In this document: positions 46,121 to 54,883 of the stretch, one piece after another
Position numbering within the stretch: position 1 is the stretch's first letter
Layout of the letters: the number at the start of each line of letters is the position of its first letter
From: an uncultured Alphaproteobacteria bacterium
Lineage (GTDB): Bacteria > Pseudomonadota > Alphaproteobacteria > HIMB59
NCBI GenBank assembly: GCA_902524245.1
Contig: CABZCN010000006.1
Span: forward strand, 1-64,000
Direction of reading: 5' to 3'
DNA length: 64,000 nt
Position numbers and translations under genes: made by a program
The notes under the pieces: model-generated
Told to the model about the DNA's origin: nothing
Databases searched by the model: none
What the model saw: only the letters and a program-made list of their open reading frames with translations

Positions 46121-49100
46121 TTTAATCCTAACTTTTTATAGAATAGATTTATAGTGTAAAATAAGTCCTTAGTGTCATTATTTTTGATCTGAATAGAACT
46201 GGAACTTTGCATTTTTATAATATTTTCTTGTGCCATTTTAATTAAATCATCTAGTATTTTTTGACTTGCTTTTTTAAAAGTAATATCAATAAAATTTCTT
46301 TTTATATTTATTTTTGAAATACCAAGGGTAAGAGATTTAATTTTAATAGTTAGTAAATTAAATAAATTAGTAACTTCAACTGGATAATTACCGTATCGAT
46401 CATATATCTCATCTAAAACATTCTTAAGCTCTTGAATATTCTTTGAATTAGTAAATTTACGATAAATAATCAACCTGGAAATATCATCAGATATGTAATT
46501 TTTTGGAATGTAATACTCGAAAAATGCATCGAATTCAAATTCATCATAATCATCTTCAATTTCTGCATTATTATTTTTCTGTCTTTCCACCTCATCTTTT
46601 AACATACTTTGGTAAAGCTCTATTCCAATATCTTTCACATGACCACTTTGCTCATCACCAAGTAAATTACCTGCGCCTCTTATTTCTAAATCCTCATTAG
46701 CTAACTGAAAATTTGATCCTAGATTTTCATAGTTAGCTAAAACTTGAAGTTTCTTTAGAGCTGTTTTATTGATTAATTTTTCACTGTCATGAAATAAATA
46801 GGCATATGCTCTTTTATTCGAACGACCTACCCTACCTCGCAATTGATATAATTGAGATAAACCAAATAAATTAGAATTAAATATTATTAGTGTGTTTGCA
46901 TTTTTAATATCTATTCCAGACTCAATAATATTTGTAGAAATAAGGCACTGTATCTCACCTTTTGTAAAAGATATGAACACATCCTCAATATCTTTTTCTT
47001 TCATTTTACTGTGACCTACTCCGTAAGAAAGATCTATATTTAATTTTTTAATTTCAGTTTCGACAAAAGGAATATGGCTTATTCTTGGTACAACAATAAA
47101 AATTTGTCCATTCCTTTCTAATTCATTCTTTATTGCTGAAATAAGGGCAACAGACTCATATTTTTGAACATAAGTTCTTATACTAATTCTATTTGATGGA
47201 GGTGTTCCAATAATACTTAAATCTTTTAAGCCTAATAAAGACATCTGAAGTGTTCTAGGAATAGGTGTGGCAGACAATGAAAATAAGTGAATAGTTGGGT
47301 ATTTGTTAATCAAATATTCCTTTTGATCGACACCAAATTTTTGTTCTTCATCTATTACCAGTGTGCCTAAATTATTAAATTCTATGTCTTTTTTAAAAAG
47401 ACTATGTGTTGCAATAAGAATTTGAATATCACCAGACTTTAATGAAATTAAAATTTCTTTTTTTTCTTTTGATGAAGTAAATCTTGATAAACATGCAACC
47501 TTAATGTTAAAAACTGAAAACCTCTCGCTAAATGTATTAGTGTGTTGCATTGCTAGTAATGTGGTGGGAACGACTATTACAAATTGAAAACCTGATAAAT
47601 ATGTTGCACACGCAATTCTTAAAGCCACTTCAGTTTTACCAAATCCTACATCACCGCATATAAGGCGATTAGATGGTTTATCTTGTTTTAAATCATTTAA
47701 AGATTGTTCAATTGAGTTTAATTGGTCCTCAGTTTCAACAAATGGAAATTGTTGATTAAATTTCTCAAGATCAGAATTATTATATTGAAACTCTTTGATG
47801 TTTATAGTGGATCTCTTTGCTGCATTTTTTAAAAGTTTATTAGCTAGAAAACGAATTTTCTTCTTAACTGAAGATTTTCTTAAAATCCAATCATTCGTGC
47901 CTAATTTATCAAGAAGTAGATTATTATCATCAAACCCATATCTTGAAATATAGTTTAAATTTTCAATTGGTAGTAAAAGCTTGTCGTTACCACGGTAAAT
48001 TAATCTAATAAACTCCCTAATTCGATTATTAATTTCAATATTATCAATGGATATAAATCTACCAATACCATGCTTTTGATGAACAACTGCATCTCCTAAT
48101 GAAAGATCATTAAAATTGATTATAGTGTCTAAATTCGTTTTTTTTGTAGTATGAGTGTATTTATTGAGGTGTACGATTCCATCAAATAGATAGTCTTTTG
48201 AGATTACAGATTTATAGAAATATAAATTATTACCATAATTTGGTTCAATATTTTTCTTTTGAAGAAATTCGTTTTCTATTGAGGAGGAATTTTTCCCACT
48301 ATGAAAATATATTTTATTACTCATTTTAGAAAATTCATCTAAAGAGGTATTTGGTGTAATTTTTAATGATTTAGGTGAGCTTGATAATATATTTGTAAAT
48401 TTAAAATTTTTAATTTTATTATCATCTAAGTAATAATTTGAAAAAGGGATCTCAGGTTGGACTTGATCAAAAATTGTTTTAAGAAAATTTAGCTTTTCTT
48501 TTAATATTATATCACTTCTATTAATTGTATAAATGGAATATCCCATAACGATATCCTCAAAATAACTATCTTTATTACTTGGCTCTAATAACTCAATATT
48601 AGGGTTAAATATATCAATCCTCTCTATCTCATCTTTAAAAGTAAGTTGTGTTTGAGGATTGAATTCTTTTATTGTTTCAATCACATTATCAAAGAATGAA
48701 ATTCTATAAGGATTATTATTACTATTATAAATATCTAAAATATCCCCTCTTAGTGAAAATTCGAGTTTATTATAAGCATTTGCTTGGCTTGAATGATTAA
48801 ATTCAACTAATTTTTCTAAAATTGTATTAGCTTCAATAGTTTGATTTTTAGTTAATGTTAAAAAATGGTTTGCATCTTTATTTATTTGAAATTTTTTTAA
48901 AAGATTATTGCAAGTTATTATTATTATATCATTATGAGTTAATGTCTGTAATTTTTCTGACCTATCAAGTAAAATATCAGATGATGAACTTTCAGAACTG
49001 AACGGTAAAGAGTCATGTGCTGGAAAATAACATATTTTCTTATGGGGATAATGTATATTTAGAATATTTTCATAGTCTAGAGCTACCTTATCATCTTCAC

Positions 49101-49146
49101 ATAATAAAATTGATTTATTGCCAAATTTAGAAATAGGATTTTCCAA
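46117..49146 (-). CDS. mfd: transcription-repair coupling factor
   Basis: Removes RNA polymerase stalled at lesions and recruits UvrA. It has 1009 residues, shorter than the roughly 1150 of E. coli. UvrB-like domain 1 covers about 1-200; the RNA-polymerase-interacting module with LGDAVVHQKHGIGRF lies near 340-355; the SF2 helicase has GDVGFGKTEVALR near 485 and DEEQKFG near 585; and the TRCF domain is C-terminal. The N-terminal UvrB-homology region is reduced, possibly streamlined. The neighbours sdhE and recG are the usual alphaproteobacterial companions. Confidence 0.95.
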   Translation of the reverse strand: MENPISKFGNKSILLCEDDKVALDYENILNIHYPHKKICYFPAHDSLPFSSESSSSDILLDRSEKLQTLTHNDIIIITCNNLLKKFQINKDANHFLTLTKNQTIEANTILEKLVEFNHSSQANAYNKLEFSLRGDILDIYNSNNNPYRISFFDNVIETIKEFNPQTQLTFKDEIERIDIFNPNIELLEPSNKDSYFEDIVMGYSIYTINRSDIILKEKLNFLKTIFDQVQPEIPFSNYYLDDNKIKNFKFTNILSSSPKSLKITPNTSLDEFSKMSNKIYFHSGKNSSSIENEFLQKKNIEPNYGNNLYFYKSVISKDYLFDGIVHLNKYTHTTKKTNLDTIINFNDLSLGDAVVHQKHGIGRFISIDNIEINNRIREFIRLIYRGNDKLLLPIENLNYISRYGFDDNNLLLDKLGTNDWILRKSSVKKKIRFLANKLLKNAAKRSTINIKEFQYNNSDLEKFNQQFPFVETEDQLNSIEQSLNDLKQDKPSNRLICGDVGFGKTEVALRIACATYLSGFQFVIVVPTTLLAMQHTNTFSERFSVFNIKVACLSRFTSSKEKKEILISLKSGDIQILIATHSLFKKDIEFNNLGTLVIDEEQKFGVDQKEYLINKYPTIHLFSLSATPIPRTLQMSLLGLKDLSIIGTPPSNRISIRTYVQKYESVALISAIKNELERNGQIFIVVPRISHIPFVETEIKKLNIDLSYGVGHSKMKEKDIEDVFISFTKGEIQCLISTNIIESGIDIKNANTLIIFNSNLFGLSQLYQLRGRVGRSNKRAYAYLFHDSEKLINKTALKKLQVLANYENLGSNFQLANEDLEIRGAGNLLGDEQSGHVKDIGIELYQSMLKDEVERQKNNNAEIEDDYDEFEFDAFFEYYIPKNYISDDISRLIIYRKFTNSKNIQELKNVLDEIYDRYGNYPVEVTNLFNLLTIKIKSLTLGISKINIKRNFIDITFKKASQKILDDLIKMAQENIIKMQSSSSIQIKNNDTKDLFYTINLFYKKLGLK

Positions 49147-49148
49147 TA

Positions 49149-49397
49149 TTATTTTGATAAATTTATAATTTTAAGGTACTTAATTCTATCTTCTTTGAAA
49201 GACTCATTAAAAAATACGTCAAATATGTATTGTGTTTCATTTTTTAATAAATCATCTAATTGATCAATTAGAGCCTCATCATTAGTATTTTCAAGTTTTG
49301 AATAAATTCTCTCAAAAATTACATCTAATTCTTTTATACCTAATGTTTGACATCGATATTTTATTTTTTTTAATTTATCTTTGTAGTAATTATTCAT
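49149..49397 (-). CDS. sdhE: succinate dehydrogenase flavinylation factor SdhE
   Basis: An 82-residue five-helix protein that assists covalent FAD attachment to SdhA. The family signature R-G-xx-E appears as CQTLGIKELDVIFERIY: the usual (W/R)RGTKELD has Leu-Gly-Ile-Lys-Glu-Leu-Asp here, so the first Arg before Gly is replaced. The position between mfd and recG is characteristic. The start is ATG 49397-49395; its CAT lies in a CATG that also holds the recG start on the other strand. An in-frame TTG three codons upstream is possible. Confidence 0.82.
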   Translation of the reverse strand: MNNYYKDKLKKIKYRCQTLGIKELDVIFERIYSKLENTNDEALIDQLDDLLKNETQYIFDVFFNESFKEDRIKYLKIINLSK

Positions 49398-51465
49398 GAA
49401 CGACAATAGTTTCGATTTTTTATATCAGAATGTAGAAAAACTTAAAGGAATAGGTCCAAAGAAAGCGTCCTATTTTAAAAATCTAAATATAAACACAGTT
49501 ATTGATATATTTTATAATTTACCGACTAGATCAATAGATCGTACTCAGGATATTGACTTTAAAAATCTTGAAAAAGGACAAACTATCACCACTCTCGTTA
49601 AGGTAAAAAAACATCATTTTCCTTTCAATCCTAAACTACCCTACGTGATTGAATGTGAAAAAGGATCTTTAATTATAAACATAATTTATTTTTCAATAAG
49701 AGGGAATTTTCTTAGAAAAAAATATCCTGAAAACAAAGAATTAATTATTAGTGGAAAAGTATCATTTTATAAAAGCAATCTTAGTGTAGCACACCCTGAT
49801 TACATAGAAGAGATAGAAAATGAGGATAAGTTAAGAACTTTTGAAAATATTTATCCTTTAACAAGGGGTATCACATTAAAAGATATCAGAATAGTTTTAA
49901 ATGACGCAAAAAATCATTTAAATAAATTTGATGAGTGGTTGAACGAAAATATTGTTAAAAAATATAATTTTTCAAGTTTCAATGAATCATTAATAAAAAT
50001 GCATTTTCCCTCTGTAAAAGAAGATATTGAAAGTAGAGAGAATTTTAGAAAAAGGTTAGCAGTTGATGAATTAGTATCAAATTATTTTGCTATTAGATAC
50101 TTAAAAGAAAAAACAAAAAGAAAAAATGAAAGTTTAAATCTTAATTTTAATTTACAAGAAAAATTGATAAATGAGCTACCTTTTGAGTTGACAAAAAATC
50201 AATATAAAATCATAAACGATATAAATAATTATAATAATACTCAATATCGAGAGACAGTACTATTACAAGGTGATGTAGGTTCAGGTAAAACTATTGTATC
50301 CTTATTAACAGCAATCCCTTTTATTCAAAAACATAAACAAGTTGCCTACATGGCACCTACAGAAATATTAGCTAATCAAATTTACAGTAATGTATTAAAT
50401 CACTTAGATAATATAGAAGTTAATCCTATATTGCTCACTGGAAGTAGTAAAAATAAAAGTGAAATTTATGAAAAAATAGAAAAAGGTATTTTTAATTTTA
50501 TTATTGGCACTCATGCTATTTTTCAAGAAAATTTAAATTTCTCATCCCTGGCATATGTAATAATCGATGAACAACATCGATTTGGTGTTCAACAAAGACT
50601 GTATTTAGCTGAAAAAGGAATAAACACAAATATTCTATTAATGTCTGCCACACCTATTCCAAGAACACTTGCATTAGCTCAATATGGTGAAATAGAACAG
50701 GTAATACTAAAAGAAAAGCCAGCTTTTCAAAAACCGATAATAACTAAAGTATCGAACATTGACAAAATTAAAGATATAGAAATTTTGTTAAAGAAAAAAA
50801 TTTCAAATGTATCGCAAGTTTACTGGATTTGTCCTTTAGTTGAAGCATCAGAGACACAAAAGTATAAAGATGTAGAAACACGATTTAAATCTTTGAAGAA
50901 TATATTTGGTTCAGAAGTTGAAATGTTACATGGTAAAATTAAGAGTGATAAAAAAGAAAGAATTATTCAAAATTTTCAAAAAGGAAATATAAAAATATTA
51001 GTTGCTACTACTGTTGTAGAGGTAGGTATAGATAATAAAAATGCAGATTATATTGTAATTGAAAATGCAGAAAAATTTGGCTTATCTCAATTACATCAGT
51101 TAAGAGGAAGAGTAGGAAGAGGTAACAATCAAGGCTATTGTTTTGCATTATATGGCAAGGATTTACCTGACAATACAATAAATCGACTAAAAATATTTAA
51201 AGAAAACTTAGATGGTTTTAAATTATCCGAAAAAGATCTCGAAATTAGAGGCACTGGTGACATATTAGGATATCGTCAAAGTGGTGACTCATTATTCAAG
51301 TTTGTAAATGTTTATCATGATCAAGAGCTGATAATAGATGCACTTCAATATGTAAAAAAATTAATTGAAAAAAAAGAGTATGAAAATGAAAAATTTAAAA
51401 AAGATATATATAAGTTACTTATGTTTTTTAAGCAGCAAGAAGCAATAAAACTATTATTTAGTTAA
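49396..51465 (+). CDS. recG: ATP-dependent DNA helicase RecG
   Basis: Remodels stalled replication forks and Holliday junctions. The full-length protein has 689 residues. The N-terminal wedge (OB-fold) spans about 60-155 and contains RSIDRTQDI; helicase motifs include GDVGSGKTIVS near 291-301, DEQHRFGVQQR, SATPIPRTLAL and QLRGRVGRG near 570. It starts at ATG 49396, sharing the CATG with sdhE. The 3' end overlaps the convergent DUF502 gene by twelve bases. Confidence 0.96.
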   Translation: MNDNSFDFLYQNVEKLKGIGPKKASYFKNLNINTVIDIFYNLPTRSIDRTQDIDFKNLEKGQTITTLVKVKKHHFPFNPKLPYVIECEKGSLIINIIYFSIRGNFLRKKYPENKELIISGKVSFYKSNLSVAHPDYIEEIENEDKLRTFENIYPLTRGITLKDIRIVLNDAKNHLNKFDEWLNENIVKKYNFSSFNESLIKMHFPSVKEDIESRENFRKRLAVDELVSNYFAIRYLKEKTKRKNESLNLNFNLQEKLINELPFELTKNQYKIINDINNYNNTQYRETVLLQGDVGSGKTIVSLLTAIPFIQKHKQVAYMAPTEILANQIYSNVLNHLDNIEVNPILLTGSSKNKSEIYEKIEKGIFNFIIGTHAIFQENLNFSSLAYVIIDEQHRFGVQQRLYLAEKGINTNILLMSATPIPRTLALAQYGEIEQVILKEKPAFQKPIITKVSNIDKIKDIEILLKKKISNVSQVYWICPLVEASETQKYKDVETRFKSLKNIFGSEVEMLHGKIKSDKKERIIQNFQKGNIKILVATTVVEVGIDNKNADYIVIENAEKFGLSQLHQLRGRVGRGNNQGYCFALYGKDLPDNTINRLKIFKENLDGFKLSEKDLEIRGTGDILGYRQSGDSLFKFVNVYHDQELIIDALQYVKKLIEKKEYENEKFKKDIYKLLMFFKQQEAIKLLFS

Positions 51466-52101
51466 CTTTTTAATTTTTTTCTTTTTAGGAAGAGCTTTTT
51501 TAATTTCCGGTGCTTTGGGTGTAACTAATCCTGCAGAAATGATGTATTTGATAGCTTGATCGACAGACATATTAAGTTTGGTACATTTTGATAATGGAAC
51601 AAACATTAAAAAACCTGTAGTTGGATTAGGTGTAGATGGCATGAAAACATTTATCATTTTTTGATTTTTTCTTTTTGCTATTTCCCCTTTTGTTTCACTT
51701 GTTAAAAATGCAAGAGCAAAAATATCTTTTTGAGGATATTCAATAAGAACTACCTCTTTAAAGGCATTAGACTGTGTCGTAGCAAATGTATCAATAATCT
51801 GTTTTACTGTGTTATAGATTGAGTTTAAGCCAGGAATTTTAGATAAAACAGCATCAACTACTCGATGATAAAGTTTTCCAAAAAAACTTCCAGCTATGGC
51901 TCCTAAAATTGTAAAAAATAAAAAAGCAACTATTAAACCAACACCAGGTATTTCAGATGGGATACCAAATTTATTTAGAGGTATAAAAGGTCTAAAAATT
52001 TTATCTGCAATACCAACTACTACCCATGCAACGTAAATAGATAAAGCTAATGGAGCAACAATTAATATGCCACTAATGAAATGGTTTTGAATTTTTTTCA
52101 T
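51454..52101 (-). CDS. DUF502-family membrane protein
   Basis: A 215-residue protein with two membrane segments: residues about 8-30 (FISGILIVAPLALSIYVAWVV) and about 53-75 (GVGLIVAFLFFTILGAIAGSF). The conserved cytoplasmic region contains IPGLNSIYNTVKQI and FPxTPNPTTGFLMFVP-like PSTPNPTTGFL. The length and motifs are typical of DUF502, whose function is unknown. The C-terminus is a run of Lys/Pro (KKALPKKKKIKKLTK). It lies in the usual recG neighbourhood and overlaps recG by twelve bases. Confidence 0.83.
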   Translation of the reverse strand: MKKIQNHFISGILIVAPLALSIYVAWVVVGIADKIFRPFIPLNKFGIPSEIPGVGLIVAFLFFTILGAIAGSFFGKLYHRVVDAVLSKIPGLNSIYNTVKQIIDTFATTQSNAFKEVVLIEYPQKDIFALAFLTSETKGEIAKRKNQKMINVFMPSTPNPTTGFLMFVPLSKCTKLNMSVDQAIKYIISAGLVTPKAPEIKKALPKKKKIKKLTK

Positions 52102-52106
52102 TTATA

Positions 52107-52286
52107 TTAATTTTTTATTTTATCTTCAAATTCAAAAACATTTTTATTATTAATTTCAAAAGATACTTTTATTGAGAGATCTTTTACGTCAGGGTTATTT
52201 TCAATAAATTGATTAAGCTCTTGTTGTGAACTAATCCCTAACCTTTTCAGAAATTTTCTAACTTTTAATTGTGTTTCATCATCCAT
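52107..52286 (-). CDS. small DUF6494-like protein (59 residues)
   Basis: This short gene runs from ATG 52286 to TAA 52107. The protein opens MDDETQLKVRKFLKRLG and continues ISSQQELNQFIE, and ends NVFEFEDKIKN. The pattern of an N-terminal helix (MNxExLxxxxRKFLKxxGI) followed by SQxEL recalls DUF6494 proteins, small proteins often found near DUF502/recG genes in alphaproteobacteria. It fits the 233-bp gap between DUF502 and the next gene well. Function unknown. Confidence 0.6.
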   Translation of the reverse strand: MDDETQLKVRKFLKRLGISSQQELNQFIENNPDVKDLSIKVSFEINNKNVFEFEDKIKN

Positions 52287-52334
52287 GAAAATGATAATAT
52301 GGTTTTTTTTTCATATTTGAAGGCTTTTAAACAT

Positions 52335-52682
52335 TCAAAAACTATAAATGATTGTTAGGATAGTCTTCAATTCTAAGATAGTTGTAGATATGCCTATTAC
52401 TACGATTAATCTAGCTAAAAAAGATAGTATTTTATTACCTTTATATTTTTGAGAACTTCTCCATACACCAATGCAAGATGTAAAGTAATAGATTAGATTT
52501 AATACAAGATATAATGAAAATGTATAAATAAAATTTTGTATATGTATTTTTGTAACGAGCAATAGTGGTGCCGAAATAAGGAAATTGACAAGCACGTAAT
52601 AAATCCAATAACTTTTGTATAAAGGTAAATTACCTTTAAAAAGCTCCATAAGGTTATTTTCAATTTTAAATATAAAATTCAT
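52335..52682 (-). CDS. small integral membrane protein
   Basis: A 115-residue protein with three to four hydrophobic segments (about 20-45, 50-75 and 85-112) and the charged stretch CIGVWRSSQKYKGNK between the second and third. I do not recognise the family. It overlaps the DUF2061 gene by four bases (ATGA), so it is coupled to it. Sequence is consistent with an inner-membrane protein of unknown function. Confidence 0.6.
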   Translation of the reverse strand: MNFIFKIENNLMELFKGNLPLYKSYWIYYVLVNFLISAPLLLVTKIHIQNFIYTFSLYLVLNLIYYFTSCIGVWRSSQKYKGNKILSFLARLIVVIGISTTILELKTILTIIYSF

Positions 52683-53110
52683 AATTTAGTTCTACCCCAT
52701 TGAATTTTATTCCAGACTCTCTCGTGAATATAATAAATTAATATACCGTTCATTATTTCAAAAATGACAATGGATTTTGTCCAATCTAAGTTTGATGTGA
52801 TAAACATAGCAGAAATAAATGTTATTGTAGATGCGGCTAATCTCCATGTGAGTGCCTTAAAAAATGATCTCAGTCTAATTACTTTTTGATTAAGTCTGCC
52901 ATATTTGTATAAATTCCATACTCTTTCATGAAAATAGTATGTAATCATTTTTAAAATTAAAACAATTAATGCTACATAGAAAGGAGAAGTTGCATCAAAA
53001 TTTTCTAAACCATTAGAAATAACAAAAAAACTTATCAGAAAAGTATTTATAAAACCGACTATTCTATAACTTATAGTTTTTAAGATTGATCTATTTTTTG
53101 TTACTTTCAT
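52679..53110 (-). CDS. membrane protein with two DUF2061 domains
   Basis: A 143-residue protein with an internal duplication. Residues 5-70 (RSILKTISYRIVGFINTF to YYFHERVWNLYKYGR) and 77-141 (RSFFKALTWRLAASTITF to YYIHERVWNKIQWGR) are two DUF2061 units. Each is a helix pair ending in HERVWN. Most DUF2061 proteins carry one or two such units; function unknown. It is between a DUF3108 and a small membrane gene with four-base and one-base overlaps. Confidence 0.87.
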   Translation of the reverse strand: MKVTKNRSILKTISYRIVGFINTFLISFFVISNGLENFDATSPFYVALIVLILKMITYYFHERVWNLYKYGRLNQKVIRLRSFFKALTWRLAASTITFISAMFITSNLDWTKSIVIFEIMNGILIYYIHERVWNKIQWGRTKL

Positions 53111-53859
53111 TATTGAAGAATTTCATATTCTTTCAAATGAAGATTAGCTTTAAATTTTTTTGAATTAATTCTAAATTTAGCAGGAATTTTAATTATTTCT
53201 TTTTCAAATGAATAAACCGTTATAACTTCTAAATTATTTTTTTTATTCTCTTTATAAAGACCTTTAAAAAAAGGAAATACTAAATCTATAACTTCAACGT
53301 TTCCCTTGTATATTGAAGGATTATTAGATTTTAAGTTTTCTGTATTTTTTGTAATTGATGATAATTCATAAATGTTAATTCCATCAATAATTAACCTTTT
53401 TGAATCTGTTTGGAAAATAAAATATTGAACTAATTGTGATATCGGATCAGTGAAAAATTGATAATCATTGATTAAATTATTTTGCAAATTTATCTGATCA
53501 CTGGAGAGTTCTTTTGAAATTTCAATATTTGATATAGTACCATTCTTGTTAAAAATAATATTTTCAAATCTATCCTGTCTAGAGCTTTTTGTTTTACTTT
53601 TGTAAATCATGGGATTGAAGTTATCATCTTTAATTTCTCCAGTAACTTTTGTAATAGACTCATACCCATAAATTTTGTCAGTCATGCCATAACTTTTAAT
53701 TGTGAAATCAATTTCATATAAATTGTCTTCAATTTTAATTTTCCAGAATAAGTCAGCTAGGTGAATTGATTTCCAATCAATTTCATATTTTAGATTTATT
53801 ACTTTAGAGTTGAGGTAATATGGATATATTATAAAAAAAATTATGAAAAATATGCGCAT
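53110..53859 (-). CDS. DUF3108-family periplasmic protein
   Basis: A 249-residue protein with a signal peptide (about 1-18) and a beta-rich DUF3108 domain: KYEIDWKSIHLADLFWKIKI, DFTIKSYGMTDKIYGYESITKVTGEI, and the late IYKGNVEVIDLVFPFF. Members are predicted periplasmic or outer-membrane proteins of unknown function, often annotated as similar to outer-membrane assembly proteins. Its start ATG 53859 overlaps the start region of mnmH on the other strand. Confidence 0.8.
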   Translation of the reverse strand: MRIFFIIFFIIYPYYLNSKVINLKYEIDWKSIHLADLFWKIKIEDNLYEIDFTIKSYGMTDKIYGYESITKVTGEIKDDNFNPMIYKSKTKSSRQDRFENIIFNKNGTISNIEISKELSSDQINLQNNLINDYQFFTDPISQLVQYFIFQTDSKRLIIDGINIYELSSITKNTENLKSNNPSIYKGNVEVIDLVFPFFKGLYKENKKNNLEVITVYSFEKEIIKIPAKFRINSKKFKANLHLKEYEILQ

Positions 53860-54883
53860 AAATAAAACATCGTATAAAAGTACTACTATCGATGATTATA
53901 ATACTATAATTGATGTAAGAACCCCATTAGAGTTTGATGATGACCATATCCCAAGATCAGTAAATTATCCTGTATTAACAAATAAACAACGTCATGAAAT
54001 AGGATTGAAATATAAAGAGAATTCTTTTTTAGCCAAAAAAGAAGGAGCAAGTATTATTAGTGCAAATATTTCCAAAATTATTAATAAAATAAAATTTGAT
54101 AAAAAAGATAAAACATTAATTTATTGTTGGAGAGGTGGTCTCAGATCACTTAGTTTATATTTAGTTCTTAAACAAATCGGTTACGACGTAACGTTATTAG
54201 AGGGTGGCTATAAGACGTACAGAGGTTATGTAGTAGATTTTTTTGAAAATAATACTGATAAATTTAAATTTAACCAAATTATGGGTGTAACAGGTGTAGG
54301 AAAAACACTTTTTATAAAAGAATTATCGAAAAAATATCAAGTGATCGATTTTGAAGGTTTGGCCAAACATAAAGGCTCTATTTTAGGAAATATACCCAAT
54401 ACTGTTCAACCATCACAAAAATTATTTGAAACATTGATTTACGAAAAACTTCATTCTTTCAATTCAAAAAAAAATATATGGGTTGAAGCGGAAAGTATCA
54501 AAGTGGGAAAGTTAAGTATTCCAAGTAAAATCTGGAAAAATATGCCTTTGGGTAAAAATGTAAAAATAAAGAGTAATTTAAACGAGAGGGTAAAATTCAT
54601 TTTAAAAGATTATAAATATTTTACAAATTCACCGGATTTAATGAAAAATGCACTTATTGTATTAAAAAAAATTATTCCAAAAGAAGAATTTAAACTTATT
54701 GAAATTAATTTAAAAAAAAAGGAATATTTTCAGTTTGTGAAATCATTAATTGAATATCATTACGATAGAGCTTATAGAAAGACACGAGCAGAAAATGACA
54801 GTAATATATATAAAGAGATATATCTAAATAAAATCAACATAATAAATATTAAAAGAGCTATTAAAGAGAATAATTATTTTTAA
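53843..54883 (+). CDS. mnmH: tRNA 2-selenouridine synthase
   Basis: Exchanges the sulfur of 2-thiouridine at the wobble position of some tRNAs for selenium via a geranylated intermediate. It has 346 residues; the rhodanese domain carries DVRTPLEFDDDHIPRSVNYP near 24-43 and the catalytic Cys95 in IYCWRGGLRS, followed by the P-loop GVTGVGKT at 148-155. ATG 53843 is given; an alternative ATG 53852 lies inside the octamer ATGCGCAT that also contains the opposite start. Selenophosphate synthase (selD) is not in this window. The 3' end overlaps thiL by 23 bases. Confidence 0.92.
   Translation: MKNMRINKTSYKSTTIDDYNTIIDVRTPLEFDDDHIPRSVNYPVLTNKQRHEIGLKYKENSFLAKKEGASIISANISKIINKIKFDKKDKTLIYCWRGGLRSLSLYLVLKQIGYDVTLLEGGYKTYRGYVVDFFENNTDKFKFNQIMGVTGVGKTLFIKELSKKYQVIDFEGLAKHKGSILGNIPNTVQPSQKLFETLIYEKLHSFNSKKNIWVEAESIKVGKLSIPSKIWKNMPLGKNVKIKSNLNERVKFILKDYKYFTNSPDLMKNALIVLKKIIPKEEFKLIEINLKKKEYFQFVKSLIEYHYDRAYRKTRAENDSNIYKEIYLNKINIINIKRAIKENNYF

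Noticed and set aside
46503-46700. Plus-strand frame rich in His inside mfd
   Set aside because: It is an antisense shadow of the mfd C-terminal region with no start signal.
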